NCBI GenBank assembly: GCA_040768445.1
Contig: JAXGMV010000001.1
Coordinates: 2,914,001-2,978,000, forward strand
Reading direction: 5' to 3'
DNA length: 64,000 bases
From: JAXGMV01 sp040768445
GTDB taxonomy: Bacteria > Chloroflexota > Anaerolineae > Anaerolineales > Anaerolineaceae
Shown here: positions 43,856-52,881 of the stretch, one piece after another
How positions within the stretch are numbered: position 1 is the first letter of the stretch
Layout of the letters: each line of letters starts with the position of its first letter
Program-made: the position numbers and the translations under genes
The notes under the pieces: generated by a model
Told to the model about the DNA's origin: nothing
Seen by the model: only the letters and a program-made list of their open reading frames with translations
The model's database searches: none

Positions 43856-44521
43856 TCAGGCTCTGTGCCTGAGTTTGACTCTCTTCAAAATTCGAGCATA
43901 AGTGGAACAAAAAAGAACGTCAATTCCAGAGGACCTGCCAGTTGAAGTGCCTGCCTTTAACCCATTGCGAAGTCCTTCAGCATCTTCAAACTCAGGCAGA
44001 GTGACATACGCTCTGCCCATCTCACGACCTGTGTGCCCATCGGAGCCGGCTGTGACCGGTAATTGATGTACCTCTGCAAATGCTTTCGCCTTTTCATTGT
44101 ATTTTCGCTGCAGCGTCCGTGAGTTGAATACCTCAATGGCGTCTATCATCGGCACAATTTTAATCAGGTCCTGCAGATGCCAGCCGCCCCTGCGCACATC
44201 AAATGGGTGCGGCACGCTGATCACAGCCCCCTGTTCTCTAGCAAGACGGATGGTTTCTTCAGGCGTCAAACCTGCCGGCACCAGTTTTTCGATGTAATAT
44301 ACCAGCAGTTCTCCCTTAGTAGTCTTTACTTCTTCGCCGACAATGATCTTATCCGGCATTATTTGCCTGGCTGCCAGCGCACCGCTGATAGTGTTGTGGT
44401 CGGTAATTGCTAGCTTATCCAATCCGGATTTCCTAATCATCGCGGACAGACTCTCAACCGCAGTCTGGCTGTCAATTGAGTAACAGGTATGAAAATGAAA
44501 ATCCACTTTAATCAGAGCCAT
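43856..44521 (-). CDS. PHP-domain metal-dependent phosphoesterase
   Basis: A 221-residue PHP hydrolase starting at ATG 44521 (MALIKVDFHFHTCYS), with GGAGG six bases upstream. The PHP motifs are DFHFHTCYS, the ITDHNTISGA block, the E of VGEEVKT, SVPHPFDVRRGG and the GSDGHTG motif. Together they coordinate the trinuclear metal site. Relatives hydrolyse nucleoside 3',5'-bisphosphates or oligonucleotides; the substrate is not determined. The start overlaps the end of the membrane protein gene upstream by 14 bases. Confidence 0.9.
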   Translation of the reverse strand: MALIKVDFHFHTCYSIDSQTAVESLSAMIRKSGLDKLAITDHNTISGALAARQIMPDKIIVGEEVKTTKGELLVYYIEKLVPAGLTPEETIRLAREQGAVISVPHPFDVRRGGWHLQDLIKIVPMIDAIEVFNSRTLQRKYNEKAKAFAEVHQLPVTAGSDGHTGREMGRAYVTLPEFEDAEGLRNGLKAGTSTGRSSGIDVLFCSTYARILKRVKLRHRA

Positions 44522-45488
44522 CTTTTTCCTCCACCAAACCAAATAGCCTTGGTGACAATGCCCAGGTCAATAAACCAAGAAAAACACCAAACCATAAGGT
44601 TGCCAGACGAATGAGCAGAGTCGCTGAAGAAGCTATTGATGCACTGATGCCGTACAACCCCAGCATGCCTGCAATAGACGCTTCTGCAGCGCCCAAGCCA
44701 CCAGGTAAAGCTGATGCAGCGCCTACGACAGTCGAAAAAGAGAGCACAAAAACAGCAAATGCAAGCAAATTTAAATTTACCTCTAACCCTAGTCCTTTAA
44801 GAATCAGGAAGAAGCCGATTCCCTCACCCAGCCAGGACACAAAACCAAGGCTGACGGCTGTTAAAGTCGCGCGTGCATTAAACAGCATGTAGCTGCCCTC
44901 GTAGAACTCCCTGAGGTTGTGCATGAACTTTTTAATAAATTTGATATTTTCGCCCCTGTCCAAGATCCACAATGCAGCCGGTCTTATTTGTGAGATAACA
45001 ACTATGCTCAAAAGACCAACCAGGACCAAGATAAATGCCGGCCAAAACTGGGGATAAACCACCACCCCGGCCAATGAAAGAAAAAGAACTGCTAATCCAT
45101 CGCTGATGCGCTCGGCAACCACAACAGAAACACCGCGCGCAACAGGCAAGCCAGTCTGTTTATTAAGCCACACGCCCTTTAGCACCTCTCCGACCTTGCC
45201 TGGAGTTACCGCAAGTGGGAAACCACCTATGAAGAGCTTAAGACTGGTGAGCACTGGCAGGTTCTTAATGCCAACCAGATTGAGATAGTAATGCCATTTG
45301 ATGAATCGCAAGGTATAATTGAACAGTGTGAGTGCCAGTACAGCCGGCATCATCATCCAGTCAAATTCATAAATATTTCTACCTACCTGCTTCAAATCGC
45401 CGAGTAACAGGATGGCAAGTAAAACCAGGAAGCCAAAAATGATGCCTGGGATCATCTTGCGAAGGATTTGATTTGACTGAGACTTCAT
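44508..45488 (-). CDS. UPF0104/LPG-synthase-type membrane protein (flippase domain only)
   Basis: A 326-residue polytopic membrane protein with about eight helices, matching the N-terminal flippase part of lysylphosphatidylglycerol synthases (MprF) and AglD-like proteins. Motifs include KLFIGGFPLAVTPGKVGEVLKG, VVVAERISDGLAVL and GAASALPGGLGAAEASIAGM, all typical. The cytosolic synthase domain is absent, so lipid flipping or glycolipid work is inferred. ATG 45488 has GAGG five bases upstream; a GTG six bases earlier is possible. The next gene (PHP) overlaps its 3' end. Confidence 0.87.
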   Translation of the reverse strand: MKSQSNQILRKMIPGIIFGFLVLLAILLLGDLKQVGRNIYEFDWMMMPAVLALTLFNYTLRFIKWHYYLNLVGIKNLPVLTSLKLFIGGFPLAVTPGKVGEVLKGVWLNKQTGLPVARGVSVVVAERISDGLAVLFLSLAGVVVYPQFWPAFILVLVGLLSIVVISQIRPAALWILDRGENIKFIKKFMHNLREFYEGSYMLFNARATLTAVSLGFVSWLGEGIGFFLILKGLGLEVNLNLLAFAVFVLSFSTVVGAASALPGGLGAAEASIAGMLGLYGISASIASSATLLIRLATLWFGVFLGLLTWALSPRLFGLVEEKDGSD

Positions 45489-45591
45489 GAACACCTCTTC
45501 GATGGTGCGGATTATACACGAGAAAGGTTGTCAGAGTCAGCTCGAATAACTTATCCTCAGTAGAGAAACATAGCATACAAAGGAACAAAGT

Positions 45592-46539
45592 ATGGACGAT
45601 TTTCACAATTCAACGGGTACCGTTCTGGTTATTGGCAGCGCTGGAACTGACGTTATTGGCTTCACACCACAGGAAACAAAGAGCGGTGTCTCAAACCCGG
45701 CCCAGATTCGGATATCATTTGGCGGCGTCAGCAGAAATATTGCCGAGAATTTATCCCGTCTTGGTCTTGACGTCCACCTGATAACCGCAGTGGGCAAGGA
45801 TGATATCGGAGATTCACTGATTCACCATGCTGAAAGCTGTGGCATTCACACTGAATCGTGCATTCAATCAGACAAACATGCAACAGGGTCATACATCGGA
45901 ATTTTAAACAATGCCCGTGATCTTCAGTTCGCCATGGATGATATGCGCGTGCTTTCGGCAGTCAACTCCAGTCACTTGTTGAAAAACAAGGAACTGTTCA
46001 AGAAAGCAGATATGGTTTTCCTGGATATGAACCTCGCACCGCAAACAATAAAAACCATTTTCAACCAGGCGAAAATTGCAAAAATACCTGTTGTCGCAGA
46101 TACAACCTCAAGCAGCCTTGCACAAAGATTGTTGCCCTACATGTCACAGGTATATATGTTGACAGCCAATGCTAAAGAAGCTTCAGCGCTGTGTGAGAAT
46201 CCCGTGGACATCAAAGACAGCGACTCGGCCATCACAGCTGCAAGATGTTTTATCAACAGCGGTGTTGATATTGCGCTGATCACCCTGGCTGAATTTGGGG
46301 TCAGTTATGCAACTGCTGAAACAACCGGTCACATCTCAGCAGTAAAGACCAGCATCCTTGACCCAACCGGCGGTGGCGATTCACTAACAGCTGCTGTAAT
46401 CTTTGGCTTGTTGAACGACATCTCGCTGGATGAATCTATTATGCTGGGTATCACGGCAGCCTCAATGACACTGCAGTATCCGGGCACAGTTCACCCTGGA
46501 CTGAACATTGACACCTTATACAGTAAATTGATCATTTAA
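45592..46539 (+). CDS. psuK: PfkB-family kinase, probable pseudouridine kinase
   Basis: A 315-residue ribokinase-type kinase. PfkB signature 1 is GGVSRNIAENLSRLG; signature 2 is DPTGGGDSLTAAV with the catalytic Asp, where the usual GAGD is GGGD. It stands 2 bases before psuG, so it is assigned to pseudouridine phosphorylation to pseudouridine 5'-phosphate, the substrate of PsuG. The kinase name is from context; the fold is certain. The start ATG 45592 has AAGGA upstream. Confidence 0.87.
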   Translation: MDDFHNSTGTVLVIGSAGTDVIGFTPQETKSGVSNPAQIRISFGGVSRNIAENLSRLGLDVHLITAVGKDDIGDSLIHHAESCGIHTESCIQSDKHATGSYIGILNNARDLQFAMDDMRVLSAVNSSHLLKNKELFKKADMVFLDMNLAPQTIKTIFNQAKIAKIPVVADTTSSSLAQRLLPYMSQVYMLTANAKEASALCENPVDIKDSDSAITAARCFINSGVDIALITLAEFGVSYATAETTGHISAVKTSILDPTGGGDSLTAAVIFGLLNDISLDESIMLGITAASMTLQYPGTVHPGLNIDTLYSKLII

Positions 46540-46541
46540 TT

Positions 46542-47486
46542 ATGGAAAAATTGCTCAATCCCAACTATGTCTTCAATAAAAAAGTGGCCCAGGCGCTGCA
46601 TTTTGGCGCGCCAGTTGTTGCACTGGAAAGCACCGTGATCACTCATGGTCTTCCCAGGCCTGGTAATCTCGACCTTGCGCGAGAGCTTGAGTCTATTGTC
46701 GTTGAAGAATCCTGTGTGCCGGCAACCATTGCACTGCTGGATGGGAAAATTCACATCGGTTTAACTGATGATGAACTTACCAGCTTATCTAAATTTGACA
46801 AGGTCAGGAAAATTAGCCGGCGTGATATCGGTTTGGCTGCTGCAAGAAGAGAGAATGGCGGTACAACCGTTGCGGGCACTTTGTTTATTGCGCACCATGC
46901 TGGCATTTCTGTGTTTGCCACCGGTGGAATTGGCGGCGTGCATCGGAATGCACCTTTCGATATTTCGGCCGATTTGCCAGAACTAAGCCGCACACCGATG
47001 GTTGTGGTTTGTGCGGGGGCTAAAGCCATACTTGACCTGCCAGCTACCATTGAATACCTGGAGACCTCCGGGGTTCCAATTGTGGGTTACCAGACAGAAG
47101 AGTTCCCGGCTTTTTATTCCAAAGAGAGTGGATTACCGGTTACCGTATCGGTGCAGTCAGTCGAAGAAATTGCCGACATCGCCAGGACGCAGTGGCAGTT
47201 GGGCATTAAGAGCGCCGTGCTGGTTGTTGTACCGCCGCCTGCTGAAAGTGCGTTGCCCTACGACCACGTGCAATCTGTCGTCGAACAAGCACTTGAAGAA
47301 TTAAGCCAAAGACATATTACTGGACCAGCGGTTACACCGTTTTTGCTGCAAAAAGTAGCTGAATTGAGTGGGGGTTCAAGCCTGGCTTCAAATCTGGCGC
47401 TGTTGAAAAACAATACCAGGGTTGCTGCTCAAATCGCCCGAGTTCTGTCACCAATTCGGGGAAAGAAAACACTCAGAAAAATCTAA
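46542..47486 (+). CDS. psuG: Pseudouridine-5'-phosphate glycosidase
   Basis: Cleaves the C-C glycosidic bond of pseudouridine 5'-phosphate to uracil and ribose 5-phosphate, salvaging bases from RNA turnover. The 314-residue protein has ALESTVITHGLPRPGNLDLA at the N-terminus, the GTTVAGTLFIAHHAGI region, FATGGIGGVHR and CAGAKAILDLPATIEYLET. Metal- and Lys-bearing active-site segments are intact. It is coupled to psuK upstream by a two-base gap. It is convergent with the Thr-Pro-rich gene, 3 bases apart. Confidence 0.96.
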   Translation: MEKLLNPNYVFNKKVAQALHFGAPVVALESTVITHGLPRPGNLDLARELESIVVEESCVPATIALLDGKIHIGLTDDELTSLSKFDKVRKISRRDIGLAAARRENGGTTVAGTLFIAHHAGISVFATGGIGGVHRNAPFDISADLPELSRTPMVVVCAGAKAILDLPATIEYLETSGVPIVGYQTEEFPAFYSKESGLPVTVSVQSVEEIADIARTQWQLGIKSAVLVVVPPPAESALPYDHVQSVVEQALEELSQRHITGPAVTPFLLQKVAELSGGSSLASNLALLKNNTRVAAQIARVLSPIRGKKTLRKI

Positions 47487-47489
47487 TCG

Positions 47490-48458
47490 TTAGAAATTAG
47501 GCGTAATAGTCGGGGCAGGTGTTCTGGTCTGGGTCGGCGTTCGGGTAATCGTCGGGCTTGGTGTCGTGGTAAATGTTGGCGTCTGGGTGGGTGTGGGCGT
47601 CCTTGTTGTGGTTGCTGTGGGTGTAAGTGTAATTGTGCTGGTAGGAATTATGGTATGTGTCGCAGATGCAGTCGGCGTTAAAGAAACTGTGGGAGTTGGT
47701 GTGGGCGGCTCACCGGTGATCGAAAATTCAGCTGAAGTTTTCCAGTCATTTCCAACAAATATTCGCACCTGGTAAATACCCGGTGCCCATTGAGTGATAT
47801 CCGGCTCACATTCCGTGTAACCATAACCACCTGTTGCCCCTTCCCATGGTGAAGTCTCATAACACACAATTTCACTGTCAACCAATCGAATCCAGAGCGA
47901 TGTCCATTGAGAACCAGGGAGCAGCTGGTCATAGCTGAAGGCTGCAAACAACTTGTTGACAGGGTGTGCAAATTCTGAGAGGATTTCAACTGGCTGTAAA
48001 TTGTCATCTAATTCACGAGCTACTTGTGGTTGGCTGAAAACCGAGGCAGGGTTGGGTGTAACGATGCCGGTAAATTCAGAGAAGATGCTTTCAGGGACAA
48101 CAGGCGTGGGAGAAAACATCGGTGTCAGGGTTTGTGTCGGTGTTAGGGTTACTGTTGGTGTAAGGGTAATGGTTGGTGTTAAGGTGATGGTCGGTGTGAT
48201 GGTGATGGTCGGTGAAGGTTGAAATACACGGTAAATTGCCGGTTCTGCATAACGCCCGGTGAAAAATCCAACAACTGCCAGTCCAAGGCCAAGCAAGATT
48301 AAACGCCACCCGGCAACAACCAGCTCCCGCCGCTTCTTGAAAAACATTAACTTTTGACCAGCTTGAATGTTGCGTACGCCCAGGATCAGGCTGATGACCA
48401 TACCGGCAACAGCCAGAAAAAAAGCGGCTTGAACTGCAGTCTTAATATCGAGATTCAT
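47490..48458 (-). CDS. Thr-Pro-rich membrane-anchored protein
   Basis: Unknown function. The 322-residue protein starts at ATG 48458. It has two N-terminal membrane helices (about 7-28 and 45-68), then a Thr-Pro-rich stretch with repeats of the TPTITL type, a folded domain of about 110 residues resembling surface beta-sandwiches (EIVCYETSPWEGATGGYGYTEC, YQVRIFVGNDWKTSAEFSITG) and a second Thr-Pro tail to the end. The layout suggests an extracytoplasmic domain on a rigid stalk with a second tail. It is divergent from a Ser/Thr kinase gene that has similar Thr-Pro linkers. Confidence 0.72.
   Translation of the reverse strand: MNLDIKTAVQAAFFLAVAGMVISLILGVRNIQAGQKLMFFKKRRELVVAGWRLILLGLGLAVVGFFTGRYAEPAIYRVFQPSPTITITPTITLTPTITLTPTVTLTPTQTLTPMFSPTPVVPESIFSEFTGIVTPNPASVFSQPQVARELDDNLQPVEILSEFAHPVNKLFAAFSYDQLLPGSQWTSLWIRLVDSEIVCYETSPWEGATGGYGYTECEPDITQWAPGIYQVRIFVGNDWKTSAEFSITGEPPTPTPTVSLTPTASATHTIIPTSTITLTPTATTTRTPTPTQTPTFTTTPSPTITRTPTQTRTPAPTITPNF
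48105..48215. repeat. Low-complexity repeat encoding the Thr-Pro stalk
   Basis: Imperfect 12-base and 18-base units of the form GGTGT-x-GGGT recur through this stretch (on the minus strand ACACC-type units). They encode the TPT/TLT repeats of the stalk. A second such tract lies at about 47494-47700 for the C-terminal tail. Confidence 0.7.
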
Positions 48459-48621
48459 ATTCAACCTGGTAAATAATCACGTTGATTATAGCATGAGTGA
48501 TATACAAGCTTTCTCATCACCCGTCAAGATCGCTTAGAGGGTATTTACTGTCGGGTTAAAGAGATTATTCTAATTTCTCCCACCGCTAATCAAGGCTATA
48601 ATTGACAACAGCAGGTTACCT

Positions 48622-50775
48622 ATGACATTGGAACCAGACAACTTATTAAAAGATCGTTACCGCATCCTGGTCGAACTCGGCCAGGGTGGTATGGGTTCGC
48701 TTTACCGCGCCTACGATGAGAACCTTGGCATTTATGTAGCTGTTAAAGAAAACCTTTACCTCAGCAACGAATTTGCAAAGCAGTTTCAACAAGAAGCAAG
48801 AATACTTGCCAGCCTTAAACACCCTTCCCTGCCACGTGTATTGGATTACTTTCAAGTCCCTAACCAGGGCCAGTACCTGGTGATGGATTTCATTGAAGGC
48901 GAGGATTTACGGCAAAAAATAGATCGTCAAGGTGTTATTCCGGAAAAAGAACTTGTGACGATAGGTGCAGCAATTTGTGATGCCCTCACTTACTTGCATT
49001 CCCGCAGTCCAATTGTCGTACACAGGGATATCAAACCCGGCAATATCAAAATTACATCTGAAGGTGAGATCGTCTTAATCGATTTCGGCCTGGCAAAGAT
49101 CGTTGAGGACAGCCAGGCAACCATCACCGGCGCCCGGGCAATGACCCCCGGCTACTCACCACCTGAGCAGTATGGCACAGCGCATACTGATGAGAGATCT
49201 GACATCTATGCTTTAGGCGCGACACTTTATGCTGCCGCTACAGGCATCATCCCCGAAGACGCACTCTCGCGAGCAACCGGAAAATTAACATTGACGCCAG
49301 TCCGTCAGATAAAACCAGATATCAGTCGACAATTTGCCAACATAATCGAAAAAATGTTGGAGATTGACCCCGAAAAGCGCTATCAATCAGCAAGGGATTT
49401 GAAGCGTGAATTGATTACTGCTGTCATGCCAGCAGAAATTTCCTGGGAAAATAGTTACCTCAACCCACTTCCAGCAGTTTCAGTAATTGGTGTGGAAGAA
49501 GATTTAAATCAATCTTTGGTTGATAATCAACCAAAGAAACCCGCGCAAGCCGGTATCCCAAAAGATGATTTTCCCGAATTAAAACCACAGCGACTGGAGC
49601 ATCGTAACAAATGGAAATATTTGAGGACTGTTCTGGTCTCGCTTGTGCTCCTTGTATCGGGTGTTACAGCCCTGGCAGCATTATTTCCCAATATCTTTAA
49701 GTTGGGCAGCACATCCTTCGAGCAAACAGAACCGACCAGTGTCTATACCTCGATAATAATTCCTTCTGACACCCCAACAGCTGCCCCAACGTTCACTGAT
49801 GTACCCTTCACACCAACGACTGAACTACCTTTACCTACAACCACTGCCGACGCGGCAGTAGTTCTGCCTGCCGTACCCGTAACCACCTTTACACCCAGCC
49901 CAACCCCAACGGGTGGCGGGTCGGGCCAAATTTCATTTGTCTCCGACCGAACAGGCAGCAACCAGGTCTGGGTCATGAACACAGACGGAACCTCACAGAA
50001 ACAGCTAACATCACTGACTGATGGGGCTTGTCAACCTGATTGGTCACAGGATGGACAAAAACTGGCAGTCATTTCTCCCTGCGATATGCAGCAGATCACT
50101 TATCGCGACTCCAAAATTTTCATTCTTGATTCAAATGGGGAAAATCCGGAGGAGATGCCAAATACACTGCCCGGTGACTTTGATCCAGCCTGGTCGCCTG
50201 ATGGGCAGCGCATTGCGTTCACATCCTACCGTTCAGGGGTGACCCACATTTTTGTGTATGACTTTAAGTCCGACAGCCTTCAGGAGCTTTCAGACAGCCG
50301 TTTTGCAGACATGCATCCTGATTGGCATCCAGTTGGTAAACAGCTGGCTTTTACCCGCCTGATATCATTCTTCCATATATTCGTCATGTCAGATATGGGG
50401 CAAACACAGTTTCAATTTAGCTCAATGGGCAACCTGAACGATTACTGGCCCAAGTGGTCTTCGGATGGCGACTTTATTATCTTTGGTCGAACCTCAGCTG
50501 AGGCTTCCATTCCATACATAGCTAAACTCAGGTACGAGGATCGCACAAAAGGTGCGGAGATAAAAGTTCCACCGGTTGAAAAACGCATCACACCACCCCA
50601 CTCCAATGCCGATCTGTCACCCGATATGCAGTGGCTAGCCTATGAAAGCTGGCCAGATGGCAGAAATCATGATATTTACCTGGTTAACATGAGCGGAGAC
50701 AGCTGGATGCGCCTCACCACAGATCCGGGTTACGATTTTGACCCAGACTGGCTTCCACTTAATATCGAGAATTAG
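48622..50775 (+). CDS. Membrane Ser/Thr protein kinase with TolB-like beta-propeller ectodomain
   Basis: A 717-residue eukaryotic-type kinase. The kinase domain (about 13-270) has the Gly loop LGQGGMGSLYRA, the ATP Lys42 in AVKENLYL, the HRD motif at 134-136 with catalytic Asp136, and DFG at 154-156 (LIDFGLAKI). One membrane helix lies near 340-358. It is followed by a Pro/Thr-rich linker and, from about 430, several WD40-like PD40 (TolB) blades such as FVSDRTGSNQVWVMNTDG and WSPDGQRIAFTSYRSG. The outside propeller is the likely sensor. The start ATG 48622 lies about 20 bases after a TATAAT at 48597-48602. Confidence 0.93.
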   Translation: MTLEPDNLLKDRYRILVELGQGGMGSLYRAYDENLGIYVAVKENLYLSNEFAKQFQQEARILASLKHPSLPRVLDYFQVPNQGQYLVMDFIEGEDLRQKIDRQGVIPEKELVTIGAAICDALTYLHSRSPIVVHRDIKPGNIKITSEGEIVLIDFGLAKIVEDSQATITGARAMTPGYSPPEQYGTAHTDERSDIYALGATLYAAATGIIPEDALSRATGKLTLTPVRQIKPDISRQFANIIEKMLEIDPEKRYQSARDLKRELITAVMPAEISWENSYLNPLPAVSVIGVEEDLNQSLVDNQPKKPAQAGIPKDDFPELKPQRLEHRNKWKYLRTVLVSLVLLVSGVTALAALFPNIFKLGSTSFEQTEPTSVYTSIIIPSDTPTAAPTFTDVPFTPTTELPLPTTTADAAVVLPAVPVTTFTPSPTPTGGGSGQISFVSDRTGSNQVWVMNTDGTSQKQLTSLTDGACQPDWSQDGQKLAVISPCDMQQITYRDSKIFILDSNGENPEEMPNTLPGDFDPAWSPDGQRIAFTSYRSGVTHIFVYDFKSDSLQELSDSRFADMHPDWHPVGKQLAFTRLISFFHIFVMSDMGQTQFQFSSMGNLNDYWPKWSSDGDFIIFGRTSAEASIPYIAKLRYEDRTKGAEIKVPPVEKRITPPHSNADLSPDMQWLAYESWPDGRNHDIYLVNMSGDSWMRLTTDPGYDFDPDWLPLNIEN

Positions 50776-50791
50776 TGAATTTTTATTTTAG

Positions 50792-51889
50792 TTAAGATGC
50801 CAGTTCGCGACTGACTTGCTTGCGTCCCCTGGCTCTTAAGTAGTTTAAGAGCGTTGGGATTGCATGCGTATAAAGTTTGTACAGCATCTTGTTTGGGACA
50901 AAATCCCACGCCCCAAGTGTCCGAACAACTTCACCATTGAAACCTTCTTTGAAACGATAAACACCCCACATGCTGTCACCCGGTACAAAAATATCAGGTG
51001 CTCCCCATAGATCATATCGGGTACAGCCAAGTTGTTTGGCAAGCTTAATTGCCTCCCACTGCAGTAAATAATTAGGCATTCTCTCCCGTTCATCCTGTTT
51101 CGACATGCCGTAAAGGTACCAGCTGTTCTGTTGATGGTGGAATAAGAACAGGGCTGCGATCGGTTTTTCTTCATAATTGGCAATCAAGATATCCAGCATG
51201 CCAGCCTGCGAGAAGGACTTCCATACATCGGTATAATACTGCAAGCTTCGTATCGCAAATCCATCCCTAATTGAAGTCTCAGCGTACATTTTGTATAGCA
51301 GTTCATAATCTTCGACGCTGCCACGCCTGACTTGCACATCTTTTCTTTCAGCTAACCTGATGTTGTAACGTGTTTTTTGCTTAAAACTAGCGAGAATATC
51401 ATCCAGAGGTCTGTCAAGATCCAACCATACCGTGTTGCGAAATTGAATTTGGTCACGCGAGAATACCCAGCTGCGTGCCTGCAACGCCTCACGGATCTGT
51501 GTTCCGGTCTGTTCTTCAGTGGCGTTATCGGATCCAGGGACGCCTCTTCCAACAACCAGTTCCGGATCCAGTTTCAAGAAAACTGCGCGATGCTCTCTGG
51601 TCAATACCTGAAGGTCATCAAGAACCCTTCTTACCAGCTGGCTGTCAGACCAATCAAGAAGCGGGCCACGTGGGATATAAAAGATCGAATAACCTGTTTT
51701 CAAATTCCTGAATGACAGCGGCTTTTTTAAGATAAGCGCTGCAGCAACAATTACACCCTGTCCATTCTGCCACGTTTTTGGAATGATCGACCAGCCATAC
51801 CTTGATTTTAATTCCCCCCACTGCCAGGTCTGCAGCAAGTGAGCGCCTGGCAAATTACCAATCAGGTCATTCCATTCAGATGCGTTTAT
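50792..51889 (-). CDS. FemAB-family aminoacyltransferase-like protein, second copy, apparent ATA start
   Basis: A 365-residue FemAB/FemX-like protein (two GNAT folds), 331-residue neighbour being its paralogue. The conserved pieces are HLLQTWQWGELKSRYGW near the start, the KTRYNIRLAERK motif, the NYLLQWEAIKLAKQLG stretch and WGVYRFKEGFNGEVVR. Proteins of this family add amino acids to peptidoglycan cross-bridges or to other surface glycans. The upstream gene's stop TAA overlaps a candidate start ATA (51889-51887) as ATAA, with AGAGGTG seven bases upstream. The next in-frame canonical ATG, 52015, is far inside the upstream gene, so no standard start fits. Confidence 0.85.
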   Translation of the reverse strand: MNASEWNDLIGNLPGAHLLQTWQWGELKSRYGWSIIPKTWQNGQGVIVAAALILKKPLSFRNLKTGYSIFYIPRGPLLDWSDSQLVRRVLDDLQVLTREHRAVFLKLDPELVVGRGVPGSDNATEEQTGTQIREALQARSWVFSRDQIQFRNTVWLDLDRPLDDILASFKQKTRYNIRLAERKDVQVRRGSVEDYELLYKMYAETSIRDGFAIRSLQYYTDVWKSFSQAGMLDILIANYEEKPIAALFLFHHQQNSWYLYGMSKQDERERMPNYLLQWEAIKLAKQLGCTRYDLWGAPDIFVPGDSMWGVYRFKEGFNGEVVRTLGAWDFVPNKMLYKLYTHAIPTLLNYLRARGRKQVSRELAS

Positions 51890-52881
51890 TCTGCACCTCT
51901 GTTCTTGATCATTTTGTAAAGCTTGTATAAAAACGGTCGGTAGACAATATCTACGGCATCGACAGATCGGCGCAGTTCGCCGCCAAATCCTCTCTTGAAG
52001 CGGTACACACCCCATAAGCCGTCATGCTGGTCGAGAAATTCTGATTCAAGACGATCCTCCGCGTAATCAGGTACGCCCCACAAATCATAAGTCAAACATC
52101 CCTTTGAGGCAGCCCAGCGCATTCCTTCCAACTGAAGCAAGTATGCCGGCATACGGTTCCTTTCATGCTCAGTTGACGCACCATAAAAATACCAGCTGCG
52201 GCTACCATTTGCAAACACCATGATACCTGCCAGCGGTCTATCGGCATAAAAGGCTGTCAGAATGGTACATTGACCTGTTTCAGAGAACAACTGATAAGCC
52301 TTCTCATAATATGATCGTGTGTGAACACCGAATCCATCTCGCTCACCAGTGCGCATGACCATATCGTAGAAAATATCAGGATCATGTGTTTCACGCACGA
52401 CCACATTTTTTCGTTCAGCCACACGGATGTTGTAACGTGTCTTCTGCTTCATGCTGTCCAACCAGGCTTTTTCATCTCCTGCAAGTGATAGGACAATCGT
52501 TCTTTGGGGTTGAATAGTCGCTGTTCGGTATACATTATCCCCATTAAGCAGTGAACCATTGCTGCTGAAATCATTTGGTTCAAACACATCCGGTTCGATT
52601 TTTAAGAAAACTGCATTATGCGCTTTACACACCTGGTTGAGTGATTGCAGAAATGACTCAGTAATCTTACCAATGGGTCCTTTTGGAAGGTATCCAATTG
52701 AAGACCCAATGAGAAGCTTTCGAAACAGGATCTGGGCGCCTGTGTCGCCATCAATAACCCTGACTGCCTCCCAACCAAAAGCAGATTTCAACTCCCCCCA
52801 TTGACCGGATTGAAGCAAATGGGCTTCAGGATGCGACTGGTAAAACTTATCCCAATCAGATCGCGAAATGATGTTCATCAT
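51886..52881 (-). CDS. FemAB-family aminoacyltransferase-like protein, first copy
   Basis: A 331-residue paralogue of the downstream gene, with HLLQSGQWGELKSAFGWE at the start, KTRYNIRVAERKN in the middle, PAYLLQLEGMRWAASKG and WGVYRFKRGFGGELRRS near the end. It starts at ATG 52881, overlapping the dehydratase stop in an ATGA arrangement. Location in a glycan operon suggests modification of cell-wall or exopolysaccharide rather than classical staphylococcal-type glycine bridges. The amino acid donor is unknown. Confidence 0.9.
   Translation of the reverse strand: MMNIISRSDWDKFYQSHPEAHLLQSGQWGELKSAFGWEAVRVIDGDTGAQILFRKLLIGSSIGYLPKGPIGKITESFLQSLNQVCKAHNAVFLKIEPDVFEPNDFSSNGSLLNGDNVYRTATIQPQRTIVLSLAGDEKAWLDSMKQKTRYNIRVAERKNVVVRETHDPDIFYDMVMRTGERDGFGVHTRSYYEKAYQLFSETGQCTILTAFYADRPLAGIMVFANGSRSWYFYGASTEHERNRMPAYLLQLEGMRWAASKGCLTYDLWGVPDYAEDRLESEFLDQHDGLWGVYRFKRGFGGELRRSVDAVDIVYRPFLYKLYKMIKNRGAE

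Noticed and set aside
47494..48215. CRISPR-like or satellite repeat array
   Set aside because: The repeats are imperfect, contiguous and in frame with a Thr-Pro protein; there are no spacers.
51890..52015. ATG 52015 as the start of the second FemAB gene
   Set aside because: It would overlap the first FemAB gene by 130 bases and adds residues with no family match and several Cys and Arg.
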